Shown piece by piece: positions 54,657 to 64,000 of a DNA stretch of 64,000 bases. The notes beneath the pieces were generated by a model. The model was not told where the DNA came from. It made no database searches and saw only the letters and a program-made list of their open reading frames with translations. The stretch's first letter is position 1; every line of letters begins with the position of its first letter. The translations under genes were made by a program, and so were the position numbers. This DNA comes from Misgurnus anguillicaudatus (taxonomy: Eukaryota > Chordata > Actinopteri > Cypriniformes > Cobitidae): contig NC_073340.2 in NCBI RefSeq assembly GCF_027580225.2, positions 33,527,001-33,591,000 of the forward strand. The letters are read 5' to 3'.

Positions 54657-57600
54657 GTAAGTTTTGTTTGTTATTATTCAGTTTGTTAAGTATTATTTAA
54701 GTAAGACTTATTTTGATGCCTGCTATGACTGTACACACAATTTCATTTTTAATTTCCATACCATTGTTCATGTTCTACAGATGTCTGCCACTGCGGCAGA
54801 TGTTGAGCAAACCCTGACCCTCCCTGCTAGTCCAAGGCTGATACTGCTGGGTAAGTGTCACAGTAAGGTATGGAGTATAGAACCATAAAACAGTATAGAA
54901 AATTCTGTCAAATTCATCTCTTTCTGAAATTAATCTCATCAGCTTTTCCAAGTAATGGATTTGCAGCAGTATAATATCGGATAGTGTTTTTGGACATTAA
55001 CTATAATTGTTGTCTGCATCAGTTGCTGGTGATGAAATCACACTTGGAGGTTGGATGATCAGCATCGAAAACAACATAATCTGTGAAGGCATCCAGCAAA
55101 GCTTCATCAGAGGGCTGGCTGCAGTTTTCGCCACCTACTATGTTTTCAACTTGCAATACCAAGAGGAAGCTGCAAGGACACTGGAGTTTGTCCAAAGGTA
55201 AATCCTCTGCTAGCTGTTCAAGAATGTCACATTGCGTTAAATTAGTGTCTCTTTCTTGTTTGTAAATTGACTTTGATTGCAGTAGTTCTTTTACATAGTA
55301 AGTTGAAGTTTAAGCTAGCATGTGCATACCCAGCTAACAAAAAAAAGTTCTTAGAACGTTACTTGAAAGTTCCCAATGTTCCCAAAAACGTTGTGCCAAC
55401 ATAAAGTGTCAGGTTTTCTTGACATTCTAAGAACGTTTCTTGTTTGGTAAAAGATAGAAAAACATTGCATTTTATTATTTAAAAAACTTTTATAAAACAT
55501 TATTTCTAAATGTTCTCTAAAAATATTGCTGTAGAAAACAAAATTCACTTATTAAGTTTAGATGTTGATGTTTCATTAAAAGTCACCATATTGGTGATCA
55601 TTGTTTGTTTTAGTTGGACTCATGACCCTTGACTTTTTACTTACTATTCTTTCCCTGGTTGCATTTCTTTGTGTTTATAAAGCACATTTGTTATGTAAAG
55701 TTAGTGCAATTCTCTAGTGGTTGGTACTTAAGAGTAAAGATCATCGTTTAATTAAATGATTTACTCATCAATTTTCTTTTCTGTCAATAATGTTTATGAG
55801 ATACAGCACTCACACAACATGTTTGTCATAAAGGATTCTTAGGAATTTTGGACGAAAATTAACTGCTGTATATTTGGGACATACAAACATGAAGAATCAG
55901 AGTATGAATCACAAACATGATGACAATTAAATGAAAACCTTCATGCTGCGAATGCATGCTGGGTATCAAAAATCACAAATCTCACCCAGGACTCCCAGCA
56001 TGCACTGCAGCATGGATAAATAATAAAATTTGACAATTTTCTTTGTCACCGTGGTTGAGATTCATACTTTGATTCTTGATGTTTGTACGTCACAAATACA
56101 CAGTGGTTAATTTTTGTCCAAAGTTTCTCAAACTCCTTAATGGCAAACTGATGTAAAAGTGCTGGATTTCATATACATTATTGTCAGAAAATAAACTTTT
56201 ATGAGTAAATCGATTAACTAGATGATGATCTTTACCATTGTGCACCAACCACCCGCAGAATTGCCCAATTAACAACAAATGTGTTTTATAAGCACAAAGT
56301 AAACACAACCAGGGAAAAGCTAGCATGATAAGAGTCAAGGGTCAGTGAATAATTCAGAAATATTTTTTAATAACAGTTTTAAAATAATAAAATGCAATGT
56401 TTCTGTTTTAATCATTGTGTCAACATTAAAAAAGGACATTGTCATATCGTTTGAAAATGGTAGAATGTAACATTCCTCTAACATTCAGACAACCAAGGAA
56501 CGTTCTAATGCTGCGTTTACACCAACCGCATTTCACGCATCAAAATCGCGTCTACCGCGCCTAGTTTGCTGCTTGAACAGTTTGAATGCATTCACGCGTG
56601 TAGAGCGAAGTAGACTGTTTGCAGGATGGCTGAGGTTGATTGTGCATTTATCGAGAGAGTTACCGGTTTGTATTTGGTCACCTTACTATAGGCGGCACGG
56701 GTCGATAAACGTCACGTGACTCAAAAGTTAAATGTGTATTTACAACTTACCAGGTTGCCCAATGTCCTCACTGACACTCTTCCAAGCGAGGTCCTTTTTA
56801 TTCCTGTCTCTATAGAAATAAGAACTTGTGTCGTATAGCTCCAGGTGACTGCTCACGGACAATATCAAGTTTTCATGCTGAATGAGTGACTTCGAGCGGG
56901 GGTGCCGCCACAGCAGCAAGCAGGCTCCTGATTGGTTAACGCGGCACGAAAATCCGCCAAAGTTCAAATTTTTGAACTCGGGCGTCAGCCGCAAATTTGC
57001 GTCAAACGCAAAATGCACAAAAAGCACCATGCGTGCATACCGCGCCATACGCTCAATTTGAGCCAACTAGAGGAGCGAATGAGGCGGAATTGTGTCTACT
57101 GCGCCGCGCCAAACGCCTCATCTGCGCCGTGAGACCTCCAGACGCGCATCAATTCACATTGACTTAACATTGAAATCACTCATGCTTCACACCGCGACTG
57201 GTGTAAACGCAGCATTAGAATGTCAAAAAAAACTGACACTTTATGTTGGCGGACTGTTTTTGGGAATGTTGGAAACTTTAAGGGAACATTCTTAGAATTA
57301 AGAATTACTTTGCTCTGTTAGCAGGGTATTTGGGTTTAGGCCAAATTTATTATCATACTGCATGTTTTTCGAATAAAGTAATTCTCTCTCATTACCTCTC
57401 TCATCTGTATGTTACTTTAATTTTACCAGAAAGGAATGGACAATACTGTGAGCTCTCTTGAAGTTTCATAAAAATTTACAATGTCCCATCAGCTGTATTT
57501 GTTAGATACCATCACTGATGTTTCTAAAGCTTCAACAAAACAAATAAGAAAATACAGTCTGCATGTTTCTGTTACTGGCAGTTGTTCCTGTTAAACTTAA

Positions 57601-58028
57601 ACAATTATACTGTCATACCAGCCATGTGTAAATCTTCATACCACAGCACAGGCACTCAGTATATTATACTCACAGTATAATCAATTAGCATGGTTAGTTG
57701 ATTTGTGAGACTTGTGTCCCTTTTGAACCCATTTAAGGACAGCATTGAAATAAAAATTATGCAGATACTGCATAATGGCAATAACCTAGAATATTTATAC
57801 TGTGAATGCAGTGGGTTTTATTTGTCTTCATTGCAATTAATCTTTACTTATCCCATTGTACTTTGTAGACGCTTAATTGGTGTGAACCCTGAGAGGGGAA
57901 CTAAAGCCAGCCAGGTGAAGTTGTCCAAGAAAACAGGAAAGCTGGTCACGAAAAAGGCAGCAACTGTGAATCCCCATGTGGCCACCCTGATCAAAAACCT
58001 CATGGACTTTGAGTGGGGTTTTATTTAA
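54573..58028 (+). CDS. spliced C-terminal fragment of fish-expanded uncharacterised protein
   Basis: Four open segments join in phase across canonical introns: 54573-54656, 54781-54850, 55023-55197 and 57869-58028 (TAA). The last three total 405 nt and begin with ATG (MSATAADVEQ), giving a 134-residue protein with no stop. Motifs: LGGWMISIENNIICEG, then FIRGLAAVFATYYVFNLQY, then LEFVQRRLIGVNPERGTK, and a basic tail ending NPHVATLIKNLMDFEWGFI. I recognise this ending from a large family of uncharacterised fish proteins, some annotated as SAMD3-like; the function is unknown and the N-terminal domains are missing. Exon 1 abuts a deletion junction and lacks a pyrimidine tract, so this is probably a truncated gene or expressed fragment. 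Two upstream duplicated blocks each end in a donor that could splice into 54781. The long third intron (2.67 kb) hosts nested MITEs. Confidence 0.65.
54781..54850 (+). CDS. exon 2, begins with ATG
   Basis: Acceptor TTCTACAG|ATG, donor CTGG|GTAAGT. 70 nt, leaves phase 1. Encodes MSATAADVEQTLTLPASP and on to LLG. Confidence 0.65.
55023..55197 (+). CDS. exon 3
   Basis: Acceptor TGCATCAG|TTGC, donor CAAAG|GTAAAT. 175 nt, enters phase 1 and leaves phase 2. Carries GDEITLGGWMISIE and LQYQEEAARTLEF. Confidence 0.7.
55327..57328. mobile_element. long foldback element in intron 3
   Basis: The ends CCCAGCTAACAAAA (55329) and TTAGCAGGG (57326) have TA outside. Arms of more than 500 bp are inverted: GACACTTTATGTTGGC / GCCAACATAAAGTGTC, GCAATGTTTCTGT versus AAACATTGC, and an inner pair about 55610-55740 with 56230-56345 (GACCCTTGACT / AGTCAAGGGTC). 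It is asymmetric because the right arm contains the MITE at 56518-57215. Confidence 0.8.
56516..57217. mobile_element. TGCTGCGTT-type MITE, copy 2, nested
   Basis: 698 bp (56518-57215), ends ATGCTGCGTTTACACCA / TGGTGTAAACGCAGCAT, TA on each side. The foldback arm (ACGTTCTA...TAGAATGTC) resumes on both sides as a continuous mirror of 55420-55440, confirming the insertion. Related to 27662-27972. Confidence 0.85.
57869..58028 (+). CDS. exon 4 with stop
   Basis: Acceptor TACTTTGTAG|ACGC. Encodes RLIGVNPERGTK, a Lys-rich stretch and MDFEWGFI, then TAA. Confidence 0.7.
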
Positions 58029-58067
58029 TTTTTTTATAGTTATTTTATTTGAAGGTGATGACACAGC

Positions 58068-58242
58068 ATTGTGTTCAGCAACCAGAACTGTACTGTGTTC
58101 AGCAACCAGATGTTTAAGAAAAGTCAAAACATTGTGTTCAGCAACCAGATGTTTAAGAAAAGTCACAACATTGTGTTCAGCAACCAGATGTTTAAGAAAA
58201 GTCAAAACATTGTGTTCTGCAACCAGATGTTCCTGTGCAGTC
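58068..58242 (+). repeat. 39-bp minisatellite in the 3' UTR
   Basis: About four units beginning ATTGTGTTCAGCAACCAGAT and containing TTTAAGAAAAGTC lie just after the stop codon. Because 39 is a multiple of three, frames stay open on both strands; none is considered coding. Confidence 0.9.
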
Positions 58243-58343
58243 ACAGTGTATTTTGAAATGCTGTGATATTTATGTGACATGTTTTATTCAGCCCAGTCTC
58301 ATTGTTGAGGCAGAAGAAGAATGCACTGAATTTTATTATATTT

Positions 58344-58349
58344 AATAAA
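58344..58349 (+). terminator. poly(A) signal of the spliced gene
   Basis: AATAAA about 315 bp after the stop codon, followed by a GTGTTTT-type GU-rich stretch. A suitable 3' end for the transcript. Confidence 0.5.
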
Positions 58350-58709
58350 AAGAGTGTTTTATTGTCATCCTTGGTTTGAGACATTTTTTGAAAGCAATTT
58401 TAAGTGTTTATTTTAAAATTCTAGCAGTGTTACAATGTAAAGATCACATTCTACAGTATAGTTTATATTACAAAACAGTTTATTAAAATTACAGCAGGAA
58501 CACTAAAATAACAGTATAATGCAACCAAACATCTGACAGTAGTATACTGTGCAGCTCTCTATTTTTACAGCACAGTCCCGTAATATTTCTACAGTAAAAA
58601 ACTGTTGTTGTAAATAACAGTAGGTAATCTGTAAAATTACAACTATATGCTGGCAAATCTAGCTGCCAGTATATTACTGTAATTTAACAGTGAAATTTTT
58701 TACAGTGTA

Positions 58710-59089
58710 TAGTCAAACCATTGTTTGATTAATTCAGGCTCCATTATAGCTTAAATGCCAAGTACAATAAATATTACAAATGTTATTTTTGTGTAAATTC
58801 TTAAAAGCAGACCAATCAAAGACTCTTTTTGGGCAAAGCACACTGTAGGTTTCAATTACAACTGAAAGAGACGTAAAGTCTGATGGCAAAGCAGAACCTT
58901 TATAAATTCTCCAAAGAACTAGAAAGTGGTGCTTTAATGAACCTACAAACCACAGATCTAAAGTAACTAAAGTCAAGAACTTTTGCTAAACAAACAAGAA
59001 CACCAATAAAAATTGTCCTTGATAAGATGATTCTTCATAAACTTAAAATAAACTCAACTTTATTATTAATATAAGTATAGGCTATAATG
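58710..59089. other. unassigned AT-rich DNA
   Basis: Nothing recognisable. Confidence 0.3.
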
Positions 59090-60300
59090 TTTTCCCAAAG
59101 CTCCGCTCATATCCAGCAGTCCGGTGCGCGGGCCGAACGTAAAGCTAAATGATCCCGATAGAGTTGCTTTCGCCTCATGAGGTTCAAATCATTTCACTGG
59201 CCAGGTCTGGAAATTGCCTCTCACTTAGACAACTTCAGGTGGGCCAGACCCCGGTAATCTTCTGCACCTAATGAAAAGTTTAAAACATCGGGTGAAGGGT
59301 CAGGACCTCCCAGCCTGCTGGAGTTCCCGTGTAAATTGTTTGAATTAAGCGTTAGTACACGGTCTGAAATCGTATCCCTGCGAGGAGCGGTACATGCAGT
59401 AAAGGCGCTACAGCTCATTAACTTCACCCTCAAAACAGATTATCCTGCAACCGGCCATCGGGGAGCCGGCCGCGTCCGATTGGCTGGGAGGGCGTTCGTC
59501 TGTATTGATCAGGCAAAACCAATCGTGTGGCTTTATGTCCACTCTTATGGCAAATATTTATGGAGGAGACATTAGCCAATCATCGAACGGCGATAATGGG
59601 GAGAGTACAGCTGGGACCGTTCTAAAACTCTGATCTCATCGAGTGAAAATTGGCGGATGAGACGTTTATACGATGAACTAAACCAGCTGTCAGTACGTCA
59701 TTCAATACTCTAAACTTTATTGTATGCAAACAGGTGCCGTTTCTATCCAAAGAAGACTAATCTGAGCGATGGCGACCTGCGTTCAACGTTTTTTATCATG
59801 CCTTTACATCATTATACCATACGCGTAGTTCTGGCCTTAAAACTATGAACACTTTCATAAAGTCATATCTATAATATATTTCCTTTTACCACAATCTCTC
59901 TTCATGTCTGGTGTGAGAGCTTTTGAAAGATCTTGCATTAAGTCGGCGTGGCCTCTAATGATTACTACGAGAGGGGAGCTTTCGTTTCCCCAACCCTAGA
60001 AGATCACAGGGGACGGATGGCAACACCCTTCTCCCTCTGTGCCAACGGGAGGTGATTAAAAACTTAGTGGTGAATTGGACCATCAGAGCCCCTTTAAGAA
60101 CCCGTTCCCTCACTGAGAGGAGCTACCTGGCTCTTTTACGAGAGGATGCATCATTAATGAAGATGAGAGAGTTAATCATTTTCACATTCATTCTCACAAT
60201 CCCCCCATTTGCACTCAACCCATCCACTTTTGAGCTCGATTTAAATGTATATTTCATTACAGATCCATCGTGCATGCTGGGTCACGTCATATAGATGTTG
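59090..60300. promoter_or_regulatory. candidate conserved non-coding block
   Basis: 1.2 kb free of recognised transposon ends, GC-richer than the surroundings, with passages such as GGTTCAAATCATTTCACTGG and GCCAATCATCGAACGGCG. Short frames exist but lack domains and splice sites. It could be an enhancer cluster or unrecognised exonic or UTR sequence. Confidence 0.3.
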
Positions 60301-60899
60301 AGATTATGAGTATCTTCTCTTCACGCGATGCACATTGTGAATTCACCAGATGTGAATATTGTATAAGTCTGTAAGCATCAAATTTTGGGAGAAAACGCTA
60401 AATATTATTATTAATTCAAGAAAATGTTGAAAATATAATCCTAGTGGTGTTTAAATCAGAGTCAGAGTATCTCCTCATCGATTCTAGACACTGTTTATAA
60501 ACCTGCCGAGTCCACTATCAGTTTTCCTACCGAAACTGACAGACTTTCGATAGACTTCTTGGAAAACAAAGCTTTGGCTTTGTGGCTTTTAGCGTGTCGA
60601 CTGTTGACTCTACAAGCAATGCGGAGTCAGATCTGTTAGTGGTTGTTTGTGAATCTAAGAGATCAGCAGTCGCTGTTTACATATGTAAAGTCAGTCCTAA
60701 TTGTCTCATCTGATATTCCTACTCACAGACTGAGCTGTTTAGTCTCTAGACCCAATAAAAAACATGTTTCATGATAGTTGTTTGACAACATTTGATATTT
60801 AGTTTTAAATGAGCCAGATTTAATTTAACTCTGTTTAAAAGCAGTTCAAAGGAGAATTTTATACTGTAAGCATCCCACATGACAAAATATTGTGCCTTA
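60301..60899. other. unassigned DNA
   Basis: Nothing recognisable. Confidence 0.3.
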
Positions 60900-61257
60900 C
60901 TGTGCATTCAGACCGCCACTGGCGAGAGCGTCAAAGTGGCCGGAAGTCATTCATTTTCAATGAGAGCCGGTGGCGAGCTCCGATGAGCAGCGGCGCGGCG
61001 CGTCATGTACAGCGTGAGCGTCGAGGAGAGTTAAAATCAGCTCAACTTTATGGTAATGAGATATGACCCGGTTCGGCGGCAATCAATCGGAAGGCGGAAA
61101 TGTTCAGCGGCAACCAATCGGATGGCGGACACCTCCGCCTGAGAGGAGTTCAGAGAATGCATTCGAGCGTCCACTACACCTTTTCTTTAGCGTCGTTGGC
61201 AGGGCAGCCAGAGCTTTTATTGACGCTCTCTCCGGTGGCGGTCTGATTGCACAGTTA
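60897..61257. mobile_element. Harbinger-like MITE with TTA duplication
   Basis: 355 bp (60900-61254), ends CTGTGCATTCAGACCGCCAC / GTGGCGGTCTGATTGCACAG, with TTA outside each end. Arms continue with GAGAGCGTCAA. The interior is GC-rich (GGCGGACACCTCCGCC). Confidence 0.85.
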
Positions 61258-61344
61258 CAGTACAGTACTGTAATACGCGAACTTGAAGGTCCTCTGAGAA
61301 ATTTAATCCTGTCCGAATGCAAATGTCTGTTTTTGCCAGCAATA

Positions 61345-62110
61345 GCCTCTTTCACACAGTAATTCTGGTAAATTACCATGAATTTACCAGAATGAATTTA
61401 CCAGTAAATACAAAAATGTGCTGTTCACACACGCAGTGGCGTTCCATTATTTTACCAGTAAGACATCATTCACACATCAGTATCAAAATACCGGTAAATT
61501 CGTTGAGAAAGCGGAAGTACCTGTAGCACGCGGCGAGCTCAGTGTTGTATTTGTAAACAATCCACGTCGTTCATAACCACGGTCCGTATTTTGTTGTTTT
61601 CACGTCTGTGGTAAACAGTCGCGAAGTTGCTCATGACCAAAAAACATTGAATGAGACGACGTCAAACCAAAAATGCGTTTTTAACAACAGTTTGCACTTT
61701 AGGCTTCACAGAGGTCGTGCTAAGGACGTCTGCAATTCGGCGGTAAGCTGTTTTAAACAACTTTGGTGAAGAAATGTGGACGTAAACTTCAGGTGTGCTC
61801 AACTTTCAAGCAGCATGTGTGTGTGTGGAAACGTCAGTAAACACTGAGGGGGTAAACGCGTCATCTGTATTAAAACGCTATGATTGGCCCGAAGCTGTCA
61901 GCACGGTCTGACGTCGTCCATTCTAAATGCCGGTAATCCTATAATTTTCGTTCACACACAGCGCTTACCGGTAAATTACTGGTAATCTTACAACCTGTCT
62001 TACTGGTAAATTGGGAGCACTGATTTACCGGAAAGGTTCTGTTCACACATGACCTGTTAACGGCAATTTACCAGTAAATTACCAGTAAAGACTGTATGTG
62101 TGAAAGGGAC
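61345..62110. mobile_element. MITE with CTTTCACACA ends
   Basis: GCCTCTTTCACACAGTAATT at the left and CTGTATGTGTGAAAGGGAC at the right, with many TTTACCAGTAAAT palindromes near both ends. The target duplication is unclear (TA in both flanks). Confidence 0.7.
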
Positions 62111-62213
62111 TAATATCTTTTGAAAACATGTTTTTTTTTGTGTGTTTTGGCCAAGGTCATCTGCCTAAGGTCTTATTAACTCTTTGCCCGCCATTAACAA
62201 AATAACTCGTCAA

Positions 62214-62866
62214 TTAAAGGTACAGTGTGTAAATTTTAAAAGGATCTTTTGACAGCAATGCATTCTAATATAGATAACCATGTTTTCATTGCTGTATAAA
62301 GACATTACAAAATGAATTGTATTGTTTTTATTACCTTAGAATCAGCTGTTTTTATCTACATACTTACATGGATGTCGCCATTTTGTGCCTTCATGTTTCT
62401 AAAGTAGCCCTAGACGGACAAACTGCTATACAGAGTTCGTTTGTCACAGGCGATGATATGTTTGTATGTGGCGGCTACCGTAGCTTCTCTATGTGCTTCG
62501 AAAGGGAGGGGTGCAAGCACGAACTGATTTTGCCAAGTGGTTAAAGTCCTCAGGGCAACATATTGTGTTGACCCAGGGACAACATTTTTCTAAATAAAAC
62601 CTAAACCCACCCCAACCCTAACCATAACCAAACCCTAAAATCAGAGGGACATGATAAGTGAAAAACAATGGCATAGAAACAGTTAATCCTGGTTGTAAGC
62701 TTAAACTTAAAACAAACTGTAAACTTAATTCTGATATCTGATTGGTTAATTTAAAATGTTGTCCCAGGGTCAACATAACGTTGCCCTGAGGACATCAACC
62801 ACTTGGCAAAATCAGGAGAGCCGGGGTGCAATTCACAACAATAAAATCTACACACTGCACCTTTAA
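62214..62866. mobile_element. piggyBac-like TTAA MITE, family B, copy 2, nested
   Basis: 645 bp (62218-62862), ends AGGTACAGTGTGTAAATT / TACACACTGCACCT, TTAA on both sides. Element A1 reads CGTCAATTAAGAGAAAAC at the same point (about 2050-2067), which is the exact unoccupied site. It contains a third element. Confidence 0.9.
62524..62815. mobile_element. MITE with CTGATTTTGCCAAGTGG ends, innermost
   Basis: 292 bp, ends CTGATTTTGCCAAGTGG / CCACTTGGCAAAATCAG. The arms continue with GTCCTCAGGGCAAC and TTGACCC. The family-B copy at 24844 lacks it. Its centre has CCAACCCTAACCATAACC, a telomere-like run. Confidence 0.8.
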
Positions 62867-63271
62867 GAGAAAACACTTCCCTGCCAATGACAAGAATTTC
62901 CGGCTTTCCGCAATACCGCGCACTTCCGCAACTTATACAACCCGGAAATAGCGCCTCACATGAAAGAGAAAGAACTCGGTGTATGTATTAAAGATCGTTC
63001 TGCATCTGATCTCTATCAAAAGTCCTTCACAAAAATGGAATTATCTTTGCTCAAAATTGGAGAAACCTATCCATATTTGAGAGTTGATAAAAAGAGAAAT
63101 AATGAAGGCGAGTTTTTTTTTGAAAGCAGAGGGTCTGTTCTTTCATTTGATATATTGTTTGTTTATATAGAAGAACATTTTCTGGAAGGCATTAAACTTT
63201 TGTAAAAATCATGAAAAATACTAGCGCTGACTGGCAACTTTTTTTTTAAACGCTGACGGGGAAAGAATTAA

Positions 63272-64000
63272 CGCGTGTATATTGTACTTCCTGTGTCCCA
63301 TTCATTCAGACATATTTTGGAATAATTTTACATTTTAATCCAAAATGTCAAAAATCATTCACTCCCACCTCTGGAATAGCATGTGAATTTTAGTTTGTTT
63401 TATTTTGTAGTAAAACATATCTTTAGTAAAAATCATGTTTTTCAAAATATAAAAGATATAAATCTCATTTAATGATGAATAGGCCACATTTGAAAACTTA
63501 AAGTACCTAAAAGTAAACATGATTTTTTTATATTTTGCTGCTCCTTTCCTAAAATACCAACCACAACCCTTACAAATAAAATCACTGTAATATTTGAAAC
63601 AGTGTTACTTTAACAGAAGCATATGATGCCCAGTCCAAAACATTATAAAAACACTGTATTTTCTACTTTCCAATAATGTGTCTCTCTGTGGCTTATTGTG
63701 GCAAATCTCTCATAAGCTCTTCAGCGTTCCTCACAGTCCTCCTCAACTTTAAGACCCGAGACCAAACGCGTGTTTCTTCATAAGCGAGGTCTCCATTAAG
63801 CCCCGGTCTCTGCGGGAGCGCGGGCGTGAGACGTTTGTGTAATGTGACTGTATTCCTCGGTGTGCGGTGTCCAGGTTCAGGAGGTTAGGCTGCGTCTGTA
63901 ATCTCAGAAGGTGCGGGTGACTCCCGACAAGCTTCGCTTTCTGCTTCAGGAGTCACATCGTCAGCGAGGGCCTCACTTTGCATACTAACAGGACAGGAGA
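63272..64000. other. unassigned DNA to window end
   Basis: 63690-64000 is repeat-free and GC-richer (CGGGAGCGCGGGCGTGAG), so it could be regulatory or the approach to an exon beyond the window. No splice pair or frame supports an exon inside the window. Confidence 0.3.

Larger units (their letters stand above)
52791..58709 (+). mobile_element. putative gene-carrying TIR element
   Basis: The left end CACTGTAAAAAATTGCTGTT (52793) and the right end inverted at 58707 (AACAGTGAAATTTTTTACAGTG) share about 20 bp as inverted repeats. Both have TA outside (52791-52792; 58708-58709). Both sub-terminal zones are rich in ACAGTA/TACTGT motifs. Between them are tandemly duplicated upstream blocks, a four-exon coding fragment, a poly(A) signal and nested MITEs. 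No transposase is recognised, so it would be non-autonomous. Alternatively the two ends belong to separate MITE remnants; a second copy elsewhere would decide. Confidence 0.5.
62176..63271. mobile_element. piggyBac-like TTAA MITE, copy A2, interrupted
   Basis: Element 62180-63267 between TTAA sites, ends CTCTTTGCCCGCC / GACGGGGAAAGA. It is the same family as 2021-2510, sharing CGCTCTGCATCTGATC-like and TCCTTCACAAAAATGGAA blocks. A family-B MITE lies in its left part. Confidence 0.8.

Overview
This window reads as non-coding DNA from a teleost fish, most likely a cyprinid or close relative. The basis is an AT-rich background crowded with short inverted-repeat DNA transposons (MITEs) of types I associate with cyprinid genomes, tRNA-headed SINEs whose tails carry the fish V-SINE core, and a Ty3/gypsy-derived LTR element. 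That placement is family recognition from memory, not a database result. Nearly every open reading frame is a chance frame or a shadow of a repeat. I see no complete conventional host gene, no rRNA and no functional tRNA.

Only two loci have credible protein-coding content. (1) A young non-autonomous LTR retrotransposon at 9084-12154 has LTRs of 469 and 466 bp that differ only by two small indels, an ATTGC target duplication, a polypurine tract and a 541-codon frame. That frame starts with a gag-like domain and runs into 18/27-bp coding minisatellites; there is no pol. (2) A spliced gene fragment at 54573-58028 has three clean terminal coding exons, one 5'-truncated exon, a poly(A) signal and two tandem copies of an upstream exon-like block. 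It resembles the C-terminus of a large uncharacterised fish protein family. It lies between inverted CACTGTAAAAAATT ends with TA duplications (52793 and 58707), so it may travel inside a 5.9-kb transposon whose ends match the small MITEs around it.

Layout: 1-8.5 kb, MITEs (one nested pair), a THAP-domain relic, SINEs, a CpG-rich patch near 6.6 kb and one candidate orphan exon near 8.0 kb. 8.5-12.2 kb, a hAT-like MITE and the LTR element. 12.2-24.2 kb, dispersed MITEs and SINEs separated by unassigned DNA. 24.2-28.5 kb, a transposon nest inside 300-bp inverted arms. 28.5-39 kb, unassigned DNA with a hAT element (30590-31563) and a MITE containing another MITE. 39-41.2 kb, a TIR element split by a hAT element that carries a 58-bp minisatellite. 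41.2-52.8 kb, more MITEs alternating with low-repeat, moderately GC stretches that look like candidate conserved non-coding elements (about 43.7, 46.9-48.1 and 49.9-50.4 kb). 52.8-58.7 kb, the gene-carrying element. 58.7-60.9 kb, another candidate conserved block. 60.9-63.3 kb, three adjacent MITEs, the last a three-level nest.

Many insertions are supported by target duplications read directly from the sequence: TTAA (piggyBac-like), TA, TWA (Harbinger-like) and 8 bp (hAT). In one case a second family member provides the exact empty site. Conservation of the non-repetitive blocks is only suspected and needs cross-species alignment.
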